Positions 1 to 7,685 of a stretch of DNA of 64,000 bases are shown in pieces. Within the stretch, counting starts at the first letter, position 1. The number at the start of each line of letters is the position of its first letter. The DNA lies in assembly GCA_023228065.1 (NCBI GenBank), contig JALOBX010000004.1, forward strand, positions 62,001 to 126,000. Direction: 5' to 3'. This DNA comes from Candidatus Pacearchaeota archaeon. GTDB taxonomy: Archaea; Nanoarchaeota; Nanoarchaeia; Pacearchaeales; GW2011-AR1. Below the pieces are notes generated by a model, which saw only the letters and a program-made list of their open reading frames with translations, did not search any database and was not told the DNA's origin. A program made the translations under genes and the position numbers.

Positions 1-544
1 AACAAGTGCTTGGTTAACAGATCCATCTAACAGTGATGTACAAAAATACATTAACAGATATGGAGCTGAAGTCACAAAGACAGATCCGTCTGATTCTCCT
101 GCAAGTATAGAGGCTAAAGTACCTAAGAGTATTGTAAACCCCTTAGTATACATAACAACAGGAGAGGGTGTTAGTGTTTCTACAACAACAGCTGGAACTC
201 AACTTGGAGAAGTTCTTGTAAAGGACTCTGAAGTTAGTTCTGTAAGTTCAAAGAACTTAATTGTTGTTGGAGGTAGCTGTATTAACTCAGTTGCTGCTAG
301 TTTATTAGGAGCAACTTGTGGAAGCGATTTCACAGACAAGACAGGAGTTGGTTCAAATCAATTTTTGATCCAAAGCCTAGCAAGCACTTACTCAAGTGGT
401 AAGGTTGCTTTAGTTGTCGCTGGTTATGAAGCTGCTGACACTGTAAACGCTGCTACTTACTTAAGAAATCAAGTTATTGATACAACTGTAGGCAAGAAGT
501 ACAAAGGAACTTCTGCTACAAGTGCTGAATTACAAGTAGCTTAA
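1..544 (+). CDS. S-layer-like surface protein, C-terminal part (5' end outside window)
   Basis: An open frame enters from the left edge (first full codon at base 2) and ends with TAA at 542-544, giving about 180 residues. The translation is rich in Ser, Thr, Ala, Val and Gly, with segments such as NLIVVGG, CINSVAASLL, KVALVVAGYEA and TAATYLRNQVID. This alternation of a short hydrophobic strand, a small-residue turn and a helix resembles the C-terminal repeat domain of S-layer proteins in Pacearchaeota/Woesearchaeota. No membrane anchor is seen at the C-terminus. Assignment is by recognition of composition and motif, not by a search. A T-rich tract follows directly and probably ends the transcript. 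Confidence 0.6.
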   Translation, partial: TSAWLTDPSNSDVQKYINRYGAEVTKTDPSDSPASIEAKVPKSIVNPLVYITTGEGVSVSTTTAGTQLGEVLVKDSEVSSVSSKNLIVVGGSCINSVAASLLGATCGSDFTDKTGVGSNQFLIQSLASTYSSGKVALVVAGYEAADTVNAATYLRNQVIDTTVGKKYKGTSATSAELQVA

Positions 545-549
545 ATCAA

Positions 550-581
550 TTTTTTTTATTTTTCTTTTTCTTTTATTTTTT
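550..581 (+). terminator. T-rich terminator after the S-layer-like gene
   Basis: Six bases after the stop codon there is a run of about 32 bases that is almost all T, with only single A or C interruptions. Archaeal RNA polymerase terminates on such U-tracts without needing a hairpin, so this is a likely terminator for a highly expressed surface-protein gene. Confidence 0.55.
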
Positions 582-636
582 AACTTCCAGCGAGAGCCAT
601 AATAAACTTTTTATATTGAAAATTCATTAGATAAAA

Positions 637-1212
637 ATGAGGAAGATAATCTCTAAAGAAAAATCTGAAAAAAAGAGTAAAAGGAATCAGATGGCTATTG
701 GACTTGTTTTAATATTAATTATGTTTTTTAGTTTGCTGGGATATTCTTTTAACAGAACTGAAGAAGGAAGCGAAGGAAAAATAATTTATAATGGAATAGA
801 ATTTTTAAAAGAACAAGGATTATGGAAAGCAAAGATAGAAAATTTATTATTTTCTTTTCAATATAATCCTAATGAAGTAAATAAAATTAATTCTATTTTA
901 AATCCTATAGAGAATTATTATGATAAACCGCTGTATATTTATTCTGAAAGCAGTGATGCAGGAACAGAAATATACAGGAATTTATTCTACCACAATCAAA
1001 TAATAGAAAGGATGCAATATGCATGTCTTGAAGAAGAGAAATGTGAAGAAAATTACCCTGTAAAAGATTGTACTAATAATTTTATTATAATAAAAGAAGG
1101 AGAAAATACAGAAGTAAGGCAACAGGATAATTGTGTATTTATCGAGGGAAAAGAAGAAGAATTAATCAAGTTAACAGATAGTTTTTTATTTAGAATAATT
1201 GGAGTACAATAA
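637..1212 (+). CDS. Membrane-anchored protein of unknown function, first of a tandem pair
   Basis: 191 residues. A basic N-terminus (residues 1-18) is followed by one hydrophobic segment (about 19-38), so the rest is probably extracytoplasmic. The outer part has four cysteines (C130, C136, C145, C166) that could form disulfides. A TATA-like TTTTTATATT lies at 608-617. The C-terminal half resembles that of the next gene: both have a Cys, a short strand, E-G-E/E-x-T-x-V, then another Cys and a final amphipathic helix. The two look like diverged tandem paralogues. No known family was recognised. Confidence 0.7.
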   Translation: MRKIISKEKSEKKSKRNQMAIGLVLILIMFFSLLGYSFNRTEEGSEGKIIYNGIEFLKEQGLWKAKIENLLFSFQYNPNEVNKINSILNPIENYYDKPLYIYSESSDAGTEIYRNLFYHNQIIERMQYACLEEEKCEENYPVKDCTNNFIIIKEGENTEVRQQDNCVFIEGKEEELIKLTDSFLFRIIGVQ

Positions 1213-1259
1213 ACCTTATAAAAGAGGTTTCTTTTTTAAAAAAAACTATTAAGTATAAA

Positions 1260-2009
1260 ATGGCAATAAAAAAGAGCACAAGAAAAAAAGGAAAAAAAGA
1301 AGCAGTAAAGAAGGAAAAAGTTTGCGAGATTTTTGAAGTTGAAAAAGACGGCAAAGAAAAAATAATTGAAAGTTGTGGAGTGGAAAAAGAAAAAATCGCT
1401 TCAAAAGAACAAGTAAAAAAAGAGTATAAAATATTCAAAGCAATTATAATTGCAATGATGTTATTTATCTTAATGTTTCTAGCTTTTTTATGGATAATAA
1501 ATTCTCAAAATAAATTTAATGTTGGGGGAGTGATATTTAATGTAGATAAAACTGCATTAGCAGGAATAACAGTCTACAGAACTTCTTTGCCGGTTTACGG
1601 GAAAAGTGAAATCACAGGAAGAACAGTCACTGCAGAATATAATTTTTGGTTAAGAAATGATCCAAGAACATTAAAACAAATTGATTTTAATGGATATCTT
1701 TCATTAAAGAAAAATATGGTAATTAATATGACAGACGAATTTAATTGTGAAGGTGATGGAGTAATTGCAGTTGCGAATTTGCTTAAACTTTATGAGATAA
1801 TAGGAACTACAGTAATAAAAGATGAGAATGCAACTTGTGATAACACTGGAAGATATACTTTGTTGAATATTGAAGCTGGAGAAGAAACAAAAGTAGAAAA
1901 GTTTGGACCTGCATGTTATACAATTTATATAAAGGACTGCGATATTCTTAAGGGAACAGAAAGATTTATGCTGGAGACTTTTATCAAGGTAACTGAAAAA
2001 GTGAGATGA
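1260..2009 (+). CDS. Membrane-anchored protein of unknown function, second of a tandem pair
   Basis: 249 residues. The first 59 are Lys/Glu-rich and probably cytoplasmic. One membrane segment spans about 60-80, and the remainder should lie outside. The outer domain holds several cysteines (NCEGDG, ATCDNTG, ACYTIYIKDC). Its end resembles the preceding protein in motif order (Cys, hydrophobic strand, EAGEETKVE, Cys, terminal helix). The stop overlaps the start of the exporter gene by four bases (ATGA), so the two are probably co-translated. Function is unknown. Confidence 0.7.
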   Translation: MAIKKSTRKKGKKEAVKKEKVCEIFEVEKDGKEKIIESCGVEKEKIASKEQVKKEYKIFKAIIIAMMLFILMFLAFLWIINSQNKFNVGGVIFNVDKTALAGITVYRTSLPVYGKSEITGRTVTAEYNFWLRNDPRTLKQIDFNGYLSLKKNMVINMTDEFNCEGDGVIAVANLLKLYEIIGTTVIKDENATCDNTGRYTLLNIEAGEETKVEKFGPACYTIYIKDCDILKGTERFMLETFIKVTEKVR

Positions 2010-2491
2010 GTATGGATTTAAGATTGATTTATGCACTTATTCTTTCTATTCTTCCTATAAGCGAATTAAGAGGAGGACTTCCTTTAGCAATAATTTATGC
2101 AAATGAGAATAATATTCCTATAACTTTTGTTTTTCCCTTGATTGTTCTAGTAAATATTTTTGCAATCTTTCTCGCTTTTTATTTTTTTGATAACATCCAT
2201 CATTTATTTTTAAAATCTAAATTTTATAAAAAAATATTTGATTTGTATGTTTTAAAAATACAAAAGAAAATAGATAAATTTGAAAAACAATATTCTAGTC
2301 TGGGATTTTTAGCTCTTGCAATTTTTGTTGCAATTCCTCTACCGGGAACAGGAGCTTGGACAGGAGCAATAATATCCTGGATATTAGATTTAGACAGAAA
2401 AAAAAGCATATTAGCAATTTGTCTTGGAGTTTTAGTAGCAGGAATCTTAATTCTTTTTGGAACGCTTGGTTTTCTTAGTATTTTTTCTTAA
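2006..2491 (+). CDS. Small multidrug-export family membrane protein (COG2426)
   Basis: 161 residues, almost entirely hydrophobic with about four membrane helices. The opening LILSILPISELRGGLPLAI, with the polar SELRGG motif, and the later AIPLPGTGAWTGA are characteristic of the Sm_multidrug_ex (COG2426) family. Despite the name, the transported substrate is not established for the family, and the fold is related to the SNARE-associated/DedA-like proteins. The gene overlaps the preceding gene by four bases and runs convergently into the archaeosortase gene, overlapping it by 45 bases. Confidence 0.8.
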   Translation: MSMDLRLIYALILSILPISELRGGLPLAIIYANENNIPITFVFPLIVLVNIFAIFLAFYFFDNIHHLFLKSKFYKKIFDLYVLKIQKKIDKFEKQYSSLGFLALAIFVAIPLPGTGAWTGAIISWILDLDRKKSILAICLGVLVAGILILFGTLGFLSIFS

Positions 2492-3004
2492 GGCTAATAA
2501 ATATTTTATGTCAGAATAAAAAGGAATTTCTTTTATCTTAAACAATTTTATTCCTGTGAACCAAATAGCAACGACAAAAATTGTGCTTCCAGCATACCAG
2601 AATAACTTGTGAGTTATGTCAAAGAAAGAAATGCCCTGCACAAAAAGAACAGATAGAATAAAAATTCTCAATATGTTTATTATTAAAAGAGAAGAGAAAG
2701 AAAAAAGTAATAATTTTATTCTCTGTTTTATTTTTATATTTGGAACAGATAAATTAAGTATCAAAAGCAAGGAATAAGCAGAACCAGCAATGCATGCTCC
2801 AATTATTTCAATTGCGAAATTGTCAATCATAAACACATTAGAGATTAAAGAAACATTAAAAAAAAGACTAAGAAGAAAAAAAACAGGATAAATTGTCAAA
2901 GGAGAAAATATAGTATAAAAGAAGTTTATTCCTATAACGCCGATTATCAGCAGAACAGAATATCTTAAGAAAATATCTTTAATTTGATTATAACTCCTTT
3001 TCAT
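2447..3004 (-). CDS. Archaeosortase/exosortase family transpeptidase-like protein
   Basis: 185 residues with about five to six membrane segments. The three residues that define exosortases and archaeosortases are visible and correctly spaced: C71 in GACIAGSAYSL, R113 in NILRIF, and H132 in THKLFWY. The enzyme is expected to cut surface proteins near a C-terminal membrane anchor and link them to a lipid or other acceptor. The short form with this motif order resembles the Pacearchaeota type. A candidate substrate with signal peptide, C-terminal helix and basic tail is encoded 0.9 kb away at 3916-5517. The 3' end overlaps the convergent exporter gene. Confidence 0.8.
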   Translation of the reverse strand: MKRSYNQIKDIFLRYSVLLIIGVIGINFFYTIFSPLTIYPVFFLLSLFFNVSLISNVFMIDNFAIEIIGACIAGSAYSLLLILNLSVPNIKIKQRIKLLLFSFSSLLIINILRIFILSVLFVQGISFFDITHKLFWYAGSTIFVVAIWFTGIKLFKIKEIPFYSDIKYLLALRKNTKKTKRSKKN

Positions 3005-3021
3005 GGCTGATTAAGTGGGAA

Positions 3022-3051
3022 CATATTTAAATAATTTCTTGTTTAAGAAAT
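3022..3051 (+). promoter_or_regulatory. TATA box and inverted repeat before the PAP2 gene
   Basis: ATATTTAAATAAT at 3022-3034 fits an archaeal TATA box about 25-30 bases before the ATG at 3055. A perfect 7-base inverted repeat (ATTTCTT, 4-base gap, AAGAAAT) at 3034-3051 covers the probable transcription start and could be an operator. This short region also separates the divergent archaeosortase gene. Confidence 0.4.
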
Positions 3052-3054
3052 AAT

Positions 3055-3669
3055 ATGAAAGCTAAAAATAAAATTATTTTATTGATATTAATTGTTATTT
3101 CTGCAATTGTCAGTTTATATTTTGATAATGATTTAATAAAATTAATTCCTTACTTGAGAAATGGAACTTTGAATAGTTTATTTCTTGCAATAAGTTTTAT
3201 TGGTTCTGGAGTGATAGTTGCTTTGATTGCAACCTTGTTATTTTTTTGGAAGAAGAATAAGCGGAAATGGATTCTTCCGTTGTGGGTTTCTTTTGTGATA
3301 TCTGCATCAATTGGATTTATATTAAAAATAACAATTCAAAGAGCAAGGCCATTTCAAACAGGAATTATTCAGTTAGTTTCTGGATTGCAAGAAAGTATTT
3401 CTTCCTGGGACTTTTCATTTCCTTCTTTTCACAGCATGTTTGCTTTTTGTGTATTGCCGATTTTATCACAACAATTTCCTAAACTGAAAAAATTCTGGAT
3501 TGCATTTGCTATTCTTGTTGCTTTCTCAAGAATTTATCTTGGAGTTCACTTTGTCAGTGATGTCATAGCAGGAGGAGCTATTGGATATTTAATAGGAATG
3601 ATGATTGTTAAAGCAGAAAAAGAAAATAGGTTTGGAGAAAAGATTTATAGAAGAGTTTTTGGGAAGTAA
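3055..3669 (+). CDS. PAP2-family membrane phosphatase
   Basis: 204 residues, about six membrane helices. All three parts of the PAP2 phosphatase signature are present: K91-x6-R98-P99 (KITIQRARP), a P-S-x-H motif (PSFH, 123-126, with F in place of the usual G), and S158-R-x5-H165-x3-D169 (SRIYLGVHFVSD). Such enzymes remove phosphate from lipid phosphates, often undecaprenyl or dolichyl pyrophosphate, at the outer membrane face. A role in recycling the polyprenyl carrier of surface glycans would fit the AglB and GPT genes later in the window, but the substrate is inferred. Confidence 0.88.
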   Translation: MKAKNKIILLILIVISAIVSLYFDNDLIKLIPYLRNGTLNSLFLAISFIGSGVIVALIATLLFFWKKNKRKWILPLWVSFVISASIGFILKITIQRARPFQTGIIQLVSGLQESISSWDFSFPSFHSMFAFCVLPILSQQFPKLKKFWIAFAILVAFSRIYLGVHFVSDVIAGGAIGYLIGMMIVKAEKENRFGEKIYRRVFGK

Positions 3670-3876
3670 TTAGATTTTTTTCCATTTAGCATAGATACAG
3701 GGACGAGGGTGGCTAAATTGGCTTTCAGGATCTCCATCATAGTTATTTAAACATTTACCAGTTTTATATGCTGGGCACATTATACTAGTTGGTTGATTTG
3801 TTTTATTATTAAATCTAACAAGAACATGTGAAGTATTATCTTCTGAATTTTGGCAGATAATTTTTTCTATTGTCAT
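3670..3876 (-). CDS. Small four-cysteine protein, unknown function
   Basis: 68 residues with cysteines at 8, 34, 42 and 60. The C-x7-C pair and the flanking prolines could form a small metal site, but no zinc-finger family is recognised. There is no signal peptide or membrane segment. The frame ends directly against the PAP2 stop codon and starts close to the end of the secreted-protein gene, so it fills the gap between two convergent or tandem neighbours. Confidence 0.5.
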   Translation of the reverse strand: MTIEKIICQNSEDNTSHVLVRFNNKTNQPTSIMCPAYKTGKCLNNYDGDPESQFSHPRPCIYAKWKKI

Positions 3877-3915
3877 TTTCCTTTATTTATCAAGAACTCT
3901 TTTTCCAATCAAGGT

Positions 3916-5517
3916 TTATTCTACTTTTTTCTTTCCGCCAACTCTAATTGCAACTGCGATTATGATTAAGACTAAAAGAACATTTAATGCTCCGATTCCG
4001 TATAAGTACCAGTTATCTCCGCCGAATCCAGTTACAAGTCCAGTTAGGCTTGGGAATAATGATGCTTTGTCTACTGCAACTTTTACAGGTTGAGTCATTA
4101 TCTTGTCTCCTTCTGTAAGAACAATATCAAAAGTTTTTTCTCCTGAAGCGCCTTTGTTTGCTTTTAATATGATTGTAATTTCTCCTGATTGTGCTGCATC
4201 AAGAGTTAAGATTTCCTTATCCAAGCTTACTAATGAAGCCCAGTCAGCATAACTACTTAATCCAAGATTATAAGTTGCTATCTTTGAACCTGTATTAATT
4301 ATTGTTGCTTTAATAACAAATTCTTTGCCTGCAACAACTTCAGTTGATTCTAAATCTGCAGTAATTAAAACCTTAGGAACTAATGAACAACTTCCATCTA
4401 CAACAAGAGAAACTTCATATGTAGACTGATCATCATTTCCGTTTTCATAAATATCATTATCTTCATCATAGACTGAGACTTGCAATGAATAAGTTTTTTC
4501 GTCTGCATTTTCTGGGATTGTTATGAAAGCACTTAATTCTGCATTGTCAAATGCATCTATGTCTCCAAGAACAACTTTTTTGTTAATTCCTAATTCTTTA
4601 TTATAGATTATTACATAAACTTCTTCCTCTTCTTCATCTCCAATATTCCAAACATCTGCAGTTATTTGAACTTCGCTTCCGCAAGAAGCAGATTCTGAAA
4701 TTTTGATGTCTCCAAGAACTACAAAGTTATCATCAAGAACCATATCTATTTCTTCTGAAATATAAGTTGAAGTTTCATTACTTGTCTCTTCATCATCTCC
4801 TGTTGCCCATACATAAAAGATGTATTCTCCATCTTCTTCAAAATCTTCAACATCATCAAGTTGGAAAGTAATTGTTAATGTTTTCTCGTCATCATCATCT
4901 AAGTCAAAGTCTTTTTCTTCATCATTAACTATCCAATCACCATTCTTTGTATTGTAAAGTCCCCATTCTACTACAATGTTCTTTATTTCATCGCTTCCAT
5001 CATTAGTTACTTCAACATCTACACTTATCTCATCCATAGGGTACCATTCTTCATCTTCACCAAATCCTTCTTTAACAGATATGTCTAAATCCAAGTCTAA
5101 GTTTCCATTATTTTCAAATTCAGTTGGGTCATTTACCTTGAAAGAAATTGTTTGAGTAGCATTTCCAGAAGTTGCAGTAGCAGTTAATGAAGTAGAATAG
5201 GTTTTACCAAAGTAAAATTCAAAATCAGAAGGAACATTATAAGAGACTGTTACTGTTTCAGTAGCAGCAGCAAGAATTTTATTAGCTGGAACTGTGAATG
5301 TGATTGTTTTACCATCTTCAGTTATATCAGATAATCCTGAAAAAGAAATTGTTTCTCCAATAGTTCCTGTAACATCAATATTAAAAGTATGAGCTCCAGT
5401 TGTAAGGGGCAGTGTTGAAGGATCTGTAGCAGATAAAGTTGCAGCGCTTGCAAAGCTAACTAAAGCTAACAAAATTATGATGCTTAAACTTGCAATTGCG
5501 AATAACTTGTTTTTCAT
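3916..5517 (-). CDS. Secreted CARDB-like adhesin-type protein with C-terminal anchor
   Basis: 533 residues. A typical signal peptide (residues 1-25, ending FASA) is followed by beta-rich Ig-like/CARDB-like modules: an early domain about 30-135, a second about 140-260 (NDGSDEIKNIVVEWGLY), a third about 275-375 (ADVWNIGDEEEE) and a fourth about 380-490 (ATIINTGSKIATYNL). The middle is very acidic. The end has one membrane helix (about 503-527) and a short basic tail (RVGGKKK). This is the architecture of an archaeosortase substrate or a simple membrane-anchored surface protein. The segment SLTGLVTGFGG before the helix might be a sorting signal; that is inference. Confidence 0.7.
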   Translation of the reverse strand: MKNKLFAIASLSIIILLALVSFASAATLSATDPSTLPLTTGAHTFNIDVTGTIGETISFSGLSDITEDGKTITFTVPANKILAAATETVTVSYNVPSDFEFYFGKTYSTSLTATATSGNATQTISFKVNDPTEFENNGNLDLDLDISVKEGFGEDEEWYPMDEISVDVEVTNDGSDEIKNIVVEWGLYNTKNGDWIVNDEEKDFDLDDDDEKTLTITFQLDDVEDFEEDGEYIFYVWATGDDEETSNETSTYISEEIDMVLDDNFVVLGDIKISESASCGSEVQITADVWNIGDEEEEEVYVIIYNKELGINKKVVLGDIDAFDNAELSAFITIPENADEKTYSLQVSVYDEDNDIYENGNDDQSTYEVSLVVDGSCSLVPKVLITADLESTEVVAGKEFVIKATIINTGSKIATYNLGLSSYADWASLVSLDKEILTLDAAQSGEITIILKANKGASGEKTFDIVLTEGDKIMTQPVKVAVDKASLFPSLTGLVTGFGGDNWYLYGIGALNVLLVLIIIAVAIRVGGKKKVE

Positions 5518-5626
5518 GTGTAATCATTCTGCAGTTAAGATGGTTTATAAAGTTTTTCGTTTTTGGAAATATAGATTAAGATAGAAATAACAGAAAATTT
5601 ATATATTTCAATATATAGGATATATA

Positions 5627-5677
5627 ATGGTAGAACAAGAAATTCAACCAAAATACAAAATAGGAGATTTTGCATAA
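5627..5677 (+). CDS. 16-codon upstream reading frame coupled to the next gene
   Basis: ATG at 5627 opens a 16-residue frame that ends GDFA-stop. Its TAA (5675-5677) overlaps the ATG of the following membrane-protein gene (TAATG). The last bases, GGAGATTTTGCATAATG, contain the Shine-Dalgarno-like GGAG for the downstream start. The same junction occurs before uS19 (30701-30799) and before the EMC3-like gene (42530-42598), in each case ending a short frame with G-x-F-A. A TATA-like ATATATTTCAATATATAG lies just upstream. Confidence 0.45.
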   Translation: MVEQEIQPKYKIGDFA

Positions 5678-6066
5678 TGGTGATGAAATCTCGCGAGAAT
5701 TCTATTGGAGCTTGGGCGTTTCTGATAGGAGTTATTTTAGCAATTATGATAGGGGTATTTACCAGGCTTATTCCAATCCCTTCACTTATGAAATATAGTA
5801 GTTTCATTTATCTCATATTAGTTATATTAGGAATAATTATTGGAACATCAATAAATACTATTGGAAGAGATTCGCAGACTTTTTTGATAACAGGGGCAAT
5901 TCTAGTTATTGTAAGCAAATTTGGTATGGATAGTGTCACAGGCTCTTTAATAGGTGTTGGTGGCGGGGATACAGCAGCATCAATCTTTGCTTCTTTATCT
6001 GCTTTGTTTGTTCCTGCAACAATTGTTGTAGCTCTAAAGAATGTTTTTGGAATGGCGAGAGTTTAG
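5677..6066 (+). CDS. Small four-helix membrane protein, unknown
   Basis: 129 residues with four predicted membrane helices (about 10-33, 39-61, 70-88 and 101-122). The loop VGGGDTAAS is glycine-rich. No family was recognised. The ATG overlaps the stop of a 16-codon upstream frame, and GGAG lies nine bases before the start, so initiation is likely by translational coupling. The 3' end overlaps the convergent Dph2-like gene by four bases. Confidence 0.65.
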   Translation: MVMKSRENSIGAWAFLIGVILAIMIGVFTRLIPIPSLMKYSSFIYLILVILGIIIGTSINTIGRDSQTFLITGAILVIVSKFGMDSVTGSLIGVGGGDTAASIFASLSALFVPATIVVALKNVFGMARV

Positions 6067-6662
6067 AGGTTTCTTATATTAATAATAGAACTATCAAAAT
6101 CTAATCTTGGGCAGGCAGTATTAATCCATGACTGAATATCGGGGAAATTTTCAAATTCTTTTGTATTTATCTCATTTGCAAGGAATAAATAGGAATCTTT
6201 GTTTTTCAATTTAAGAGACAGAGCTCTTTTCAAATTTTCTTGTCCTGGCTTTGTTGAAACCAATATTCCAACTTTTTCTGAATTAAGAAATTTCATATAT
6301 GAGGCTTTTTTCTTTTTTTGCAATAAATCAATTTGTTCTTTGGAAATCTGTCTTAAACTATCATGTTCTAAAACATAAACAGGAATATTATTTTCTGAAG
6401 CAAGAGAAATTGCGTGAAATTCGCCTGATGATATTAATAGGATAGCTTGTGCAGTTTTGGAGAATCTTGGCTTTGAACAGCCCAAAACCTGAACAAAGTC
6501 TGTTATATTATGCTTTTTTGAAAGAATTTGCTTGATTTTTAGTGCAGTTTCTTCATATTGCACAGAATAAGCGATTGTTATATTCTTAGGAAGTTTCAGA
6601 GATTCTATTTTCTTTATATTAATAGCTGATTTGACTTTTGCAGGGATGAATAAGGTTTTCAT
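6063..6662 (-). CDS. Dph2-like diphthamide synthesis protein lacking the N-terminal domain
   Basis: 199 residues, whereas archaeal Dph2 is about 330-340. The middle and C-terminal Dph2 domains are clear: QVLGCSKPRF with C62, LLISSGEFHAISLA (usual GGGxFHxxG), VGILVSTKPGQ, and NTACPRLDFDS with C184. Dph2 uses three cysteines, one per domain, to hold a 4Fe-4S cluster that transfers the aminocarboxypropyl group of SAM to a histidine of elongation factor 2. Here the first domain and its cysteine are missing, and no separate partner is adjacent. It may be a split subunit, a re-purposed domain or a decayed gene. The frame is intact and its ATG lies 32 bases upstream of the sepF stop. Confidence 0.75.
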   Translation of the reverse strand: MKTLFIPAKVKSAINIKKIESLKLPKNITIAYSVQYEETALKIKQILSKKHNITDFVQVLGCSKPRFSKTAQAILLISSGEFHAISLASENNIPVYVLEHDSLRQISKEQIDLLQKKKKASYMKFLNSEKVGILVSTKPGQENLKRALSLKLKNKDSYLFLANEINTKEFENFPDIQSWINTACPRLDFDSSIINIRNL

Positions 6663-6694
6663 AGGAAAAATAGAATTAAGAATATTATAAAGGT

Positions 6695-7084
6695 TTAGAA
6701 TTCTTTATTGCTTTTTGGTTCTGGGCCAGCATTTGAAACATCTCTTTGAATCTGTGCAAAAGGAGGTGTTACAATTAATAGATTTTCTCCAAAGCCAGCG
6801 ATGTTTCCTTCAAGAGCATCTGTTGTCTTTTTTATCTTTGAAACAGCCCTCTTTAATTCAATTGGATCTTTTGATTTCAAGACTTTTATATCAATTACTG
6901 CAATAGTATATCCTTCTCTTAAAACATTAAGGATTGTGTTAACATCTTCATATTTTTTAAGAACGAAAAGTTTTACAAGGACTTTATTATCCTTTTCTTC
7001 TTTTTCTAAATCAATTTCCAGATAATCTTCAGCAGAACCCTCTCCTTTAGAACCTGAAAAAACCTTTTTAAATTTGTCGAACAT
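6695..7084 (-). CDS. sepF: Cell-division protein SepF
   Basis: 129 residues. An N-terminal amphipathic segment (MFDKFKKVFSG) that can bind membrane is followed by the acidic EDYLEIDLE and the SepF/DUF552 core: VKLFVLKKYEDVNTILNVL, REGYTIAVIDI, then LEGNIAGFGENLLIVTP. In archaea SepF tethers FtsZ to the membrane at the division site, and ftsZ is encoded 4.5 kb away on the same strand. A TATA box (TTTATAAAG on the plus strand, 7106-7114) is 22-30 bases upstream of the ATG. Confidence 0.88.
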   Translation of the reverse strand: MFDKFKKVFSGSKGEGSAEDYLEIDLEKEEKDNKVLVKLFVLKKYEDVNTILNVLREGYTIAVIDIKVLKSKDPIELKRAVSKIKKTTDALEGNIAGFGENLLIVTPPFAQIQRDVSNAGPEPKSNKEF

Positions 7085-7105
7085 ATCAGAGTTAGATATA
7101 ATCTA

Positions 7106-7171
7106 TTTATAAAGATTTCGCAACTTTATTTTATATATTAGAATAGTTTTTATTTAATTTATCGTCGATAA
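7106..7171 (-). promoter_or_regulatory. sepF promoter with upstream palindrome
   Basis: A TATA box at 7106-7114 is correctly spaced for the sepF start at 7084. About 45 bases further upstream, at 7159-7171, is a perfect palindrome TTATCG-T-CGATAA that could bind a dimeric regulator. Its function is not shown by the sequence. Confidence 0.4.
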
Positions 7172-7208
7172 GAACCAGGTATAATTTTTAAGAATTATTT
7201 TTTATTTT

Positions 7209-7523
7209 TTAATTCTTCATTGATTTTGCGACTTCTTCGTGGAATTTTTCCAATTGTTTTGTGATTACTTCTTCTTGTTTTTCAAATGACTTTATTCTTA
7301 ATTCAAGAATTTTATTTTTGTTCAATAATTCTTCTTTTATTTTTGATTTTTCTGATTTAATCATTAATTGCCCGATTATTTTGAATACTTCATCTCCTGC
7401 TTTTTCCAATTCTTCTAAAGCAGAATCAGTTTCAGCCAATTCCATCTGGAAAGCTTGTTTTTGTAGAATTAAATTCTGCAATTTTTGTTCAAGAATTTGC
7501 ATTTCCTGTATTTTATTATCCAT
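7209..7523 (-). CDS. pfdB: Prefoldin subunit beta
   Basis: 104 residues, close to the usual 110-120. Two long coiled-coil helices (about 3-48 and 60-102) flank a short beta segment, with the family-type ELEKAGDEVFKIIGQLMI and a C-terminal QLEKFHEEVAKSM. Prefoldin is a hexameric jellyfish-shaped chaperone (two alpha, four beta subunits) that passes unfolded proteins to the thermosome. The gene sits 7 bases after rpoP and eL43, an order common in archaea. The alpha subunit is encoded at 43246-43710. Confidence 0.88.
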   Translation of the reverse strand: MDNKIQEMQILEQKLQNLILQKQAFQMELAETDSALEELEKAGDEVFKIIGQLMIKSEKSKIKEELLNKNKILELRIKSFEKQEEVITKQLEKFHEEVAKSMKN

Positions 7524-7530
7524 AGTAAAA

Positions 7531-7668
7531 TTATTGTGCTTTTATTTTCTTTACAGTTGTTCTTGGCTTGTAAAATATTTTGCTGCCGCAATAAGGGCAA
7601 ACAAATCTTTTCTCCAAGTTCGCACTAACAACTTTCTTCTCGCACTTGAAACATTTATAGGCAACCAT
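7531..7668 (-). CDS. rpoP: RNA polymerase subunit P (Rpo12)
   Basis: 45 residues starting at the ATG whose complement is 7666-7668 and ending at TAA (complement 7531-7533). The translation begins MVAYKCFKCEKKVV and continues with VCPYCGSKIFYKPR, the C-x2-C...C-x2-C zinc ribbon of the archaeal Rpo12/Rpb12 subunit. It belongs to the DNA-directed RNA polymerase core and lies between eL43 and prefoldin beta, the usual archaeal context. Confidence 0.9.
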   Translation of the reverse strand: MVAYKCFKCEKKVVSANLEKRFVCPYCGSKIFYKPRTTVKKIKAQ

Positions 7669-7685
7669 TTTGTTTTATTGTTTTA

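Noticed and set aside
7190..7217. AAGAATT...AATTCTT inverted repeat at the prefoldin beta stop
   Set aside because: AT-only stem that includes the stop codon; such pairs are common by chance in this AT-rich sequence.
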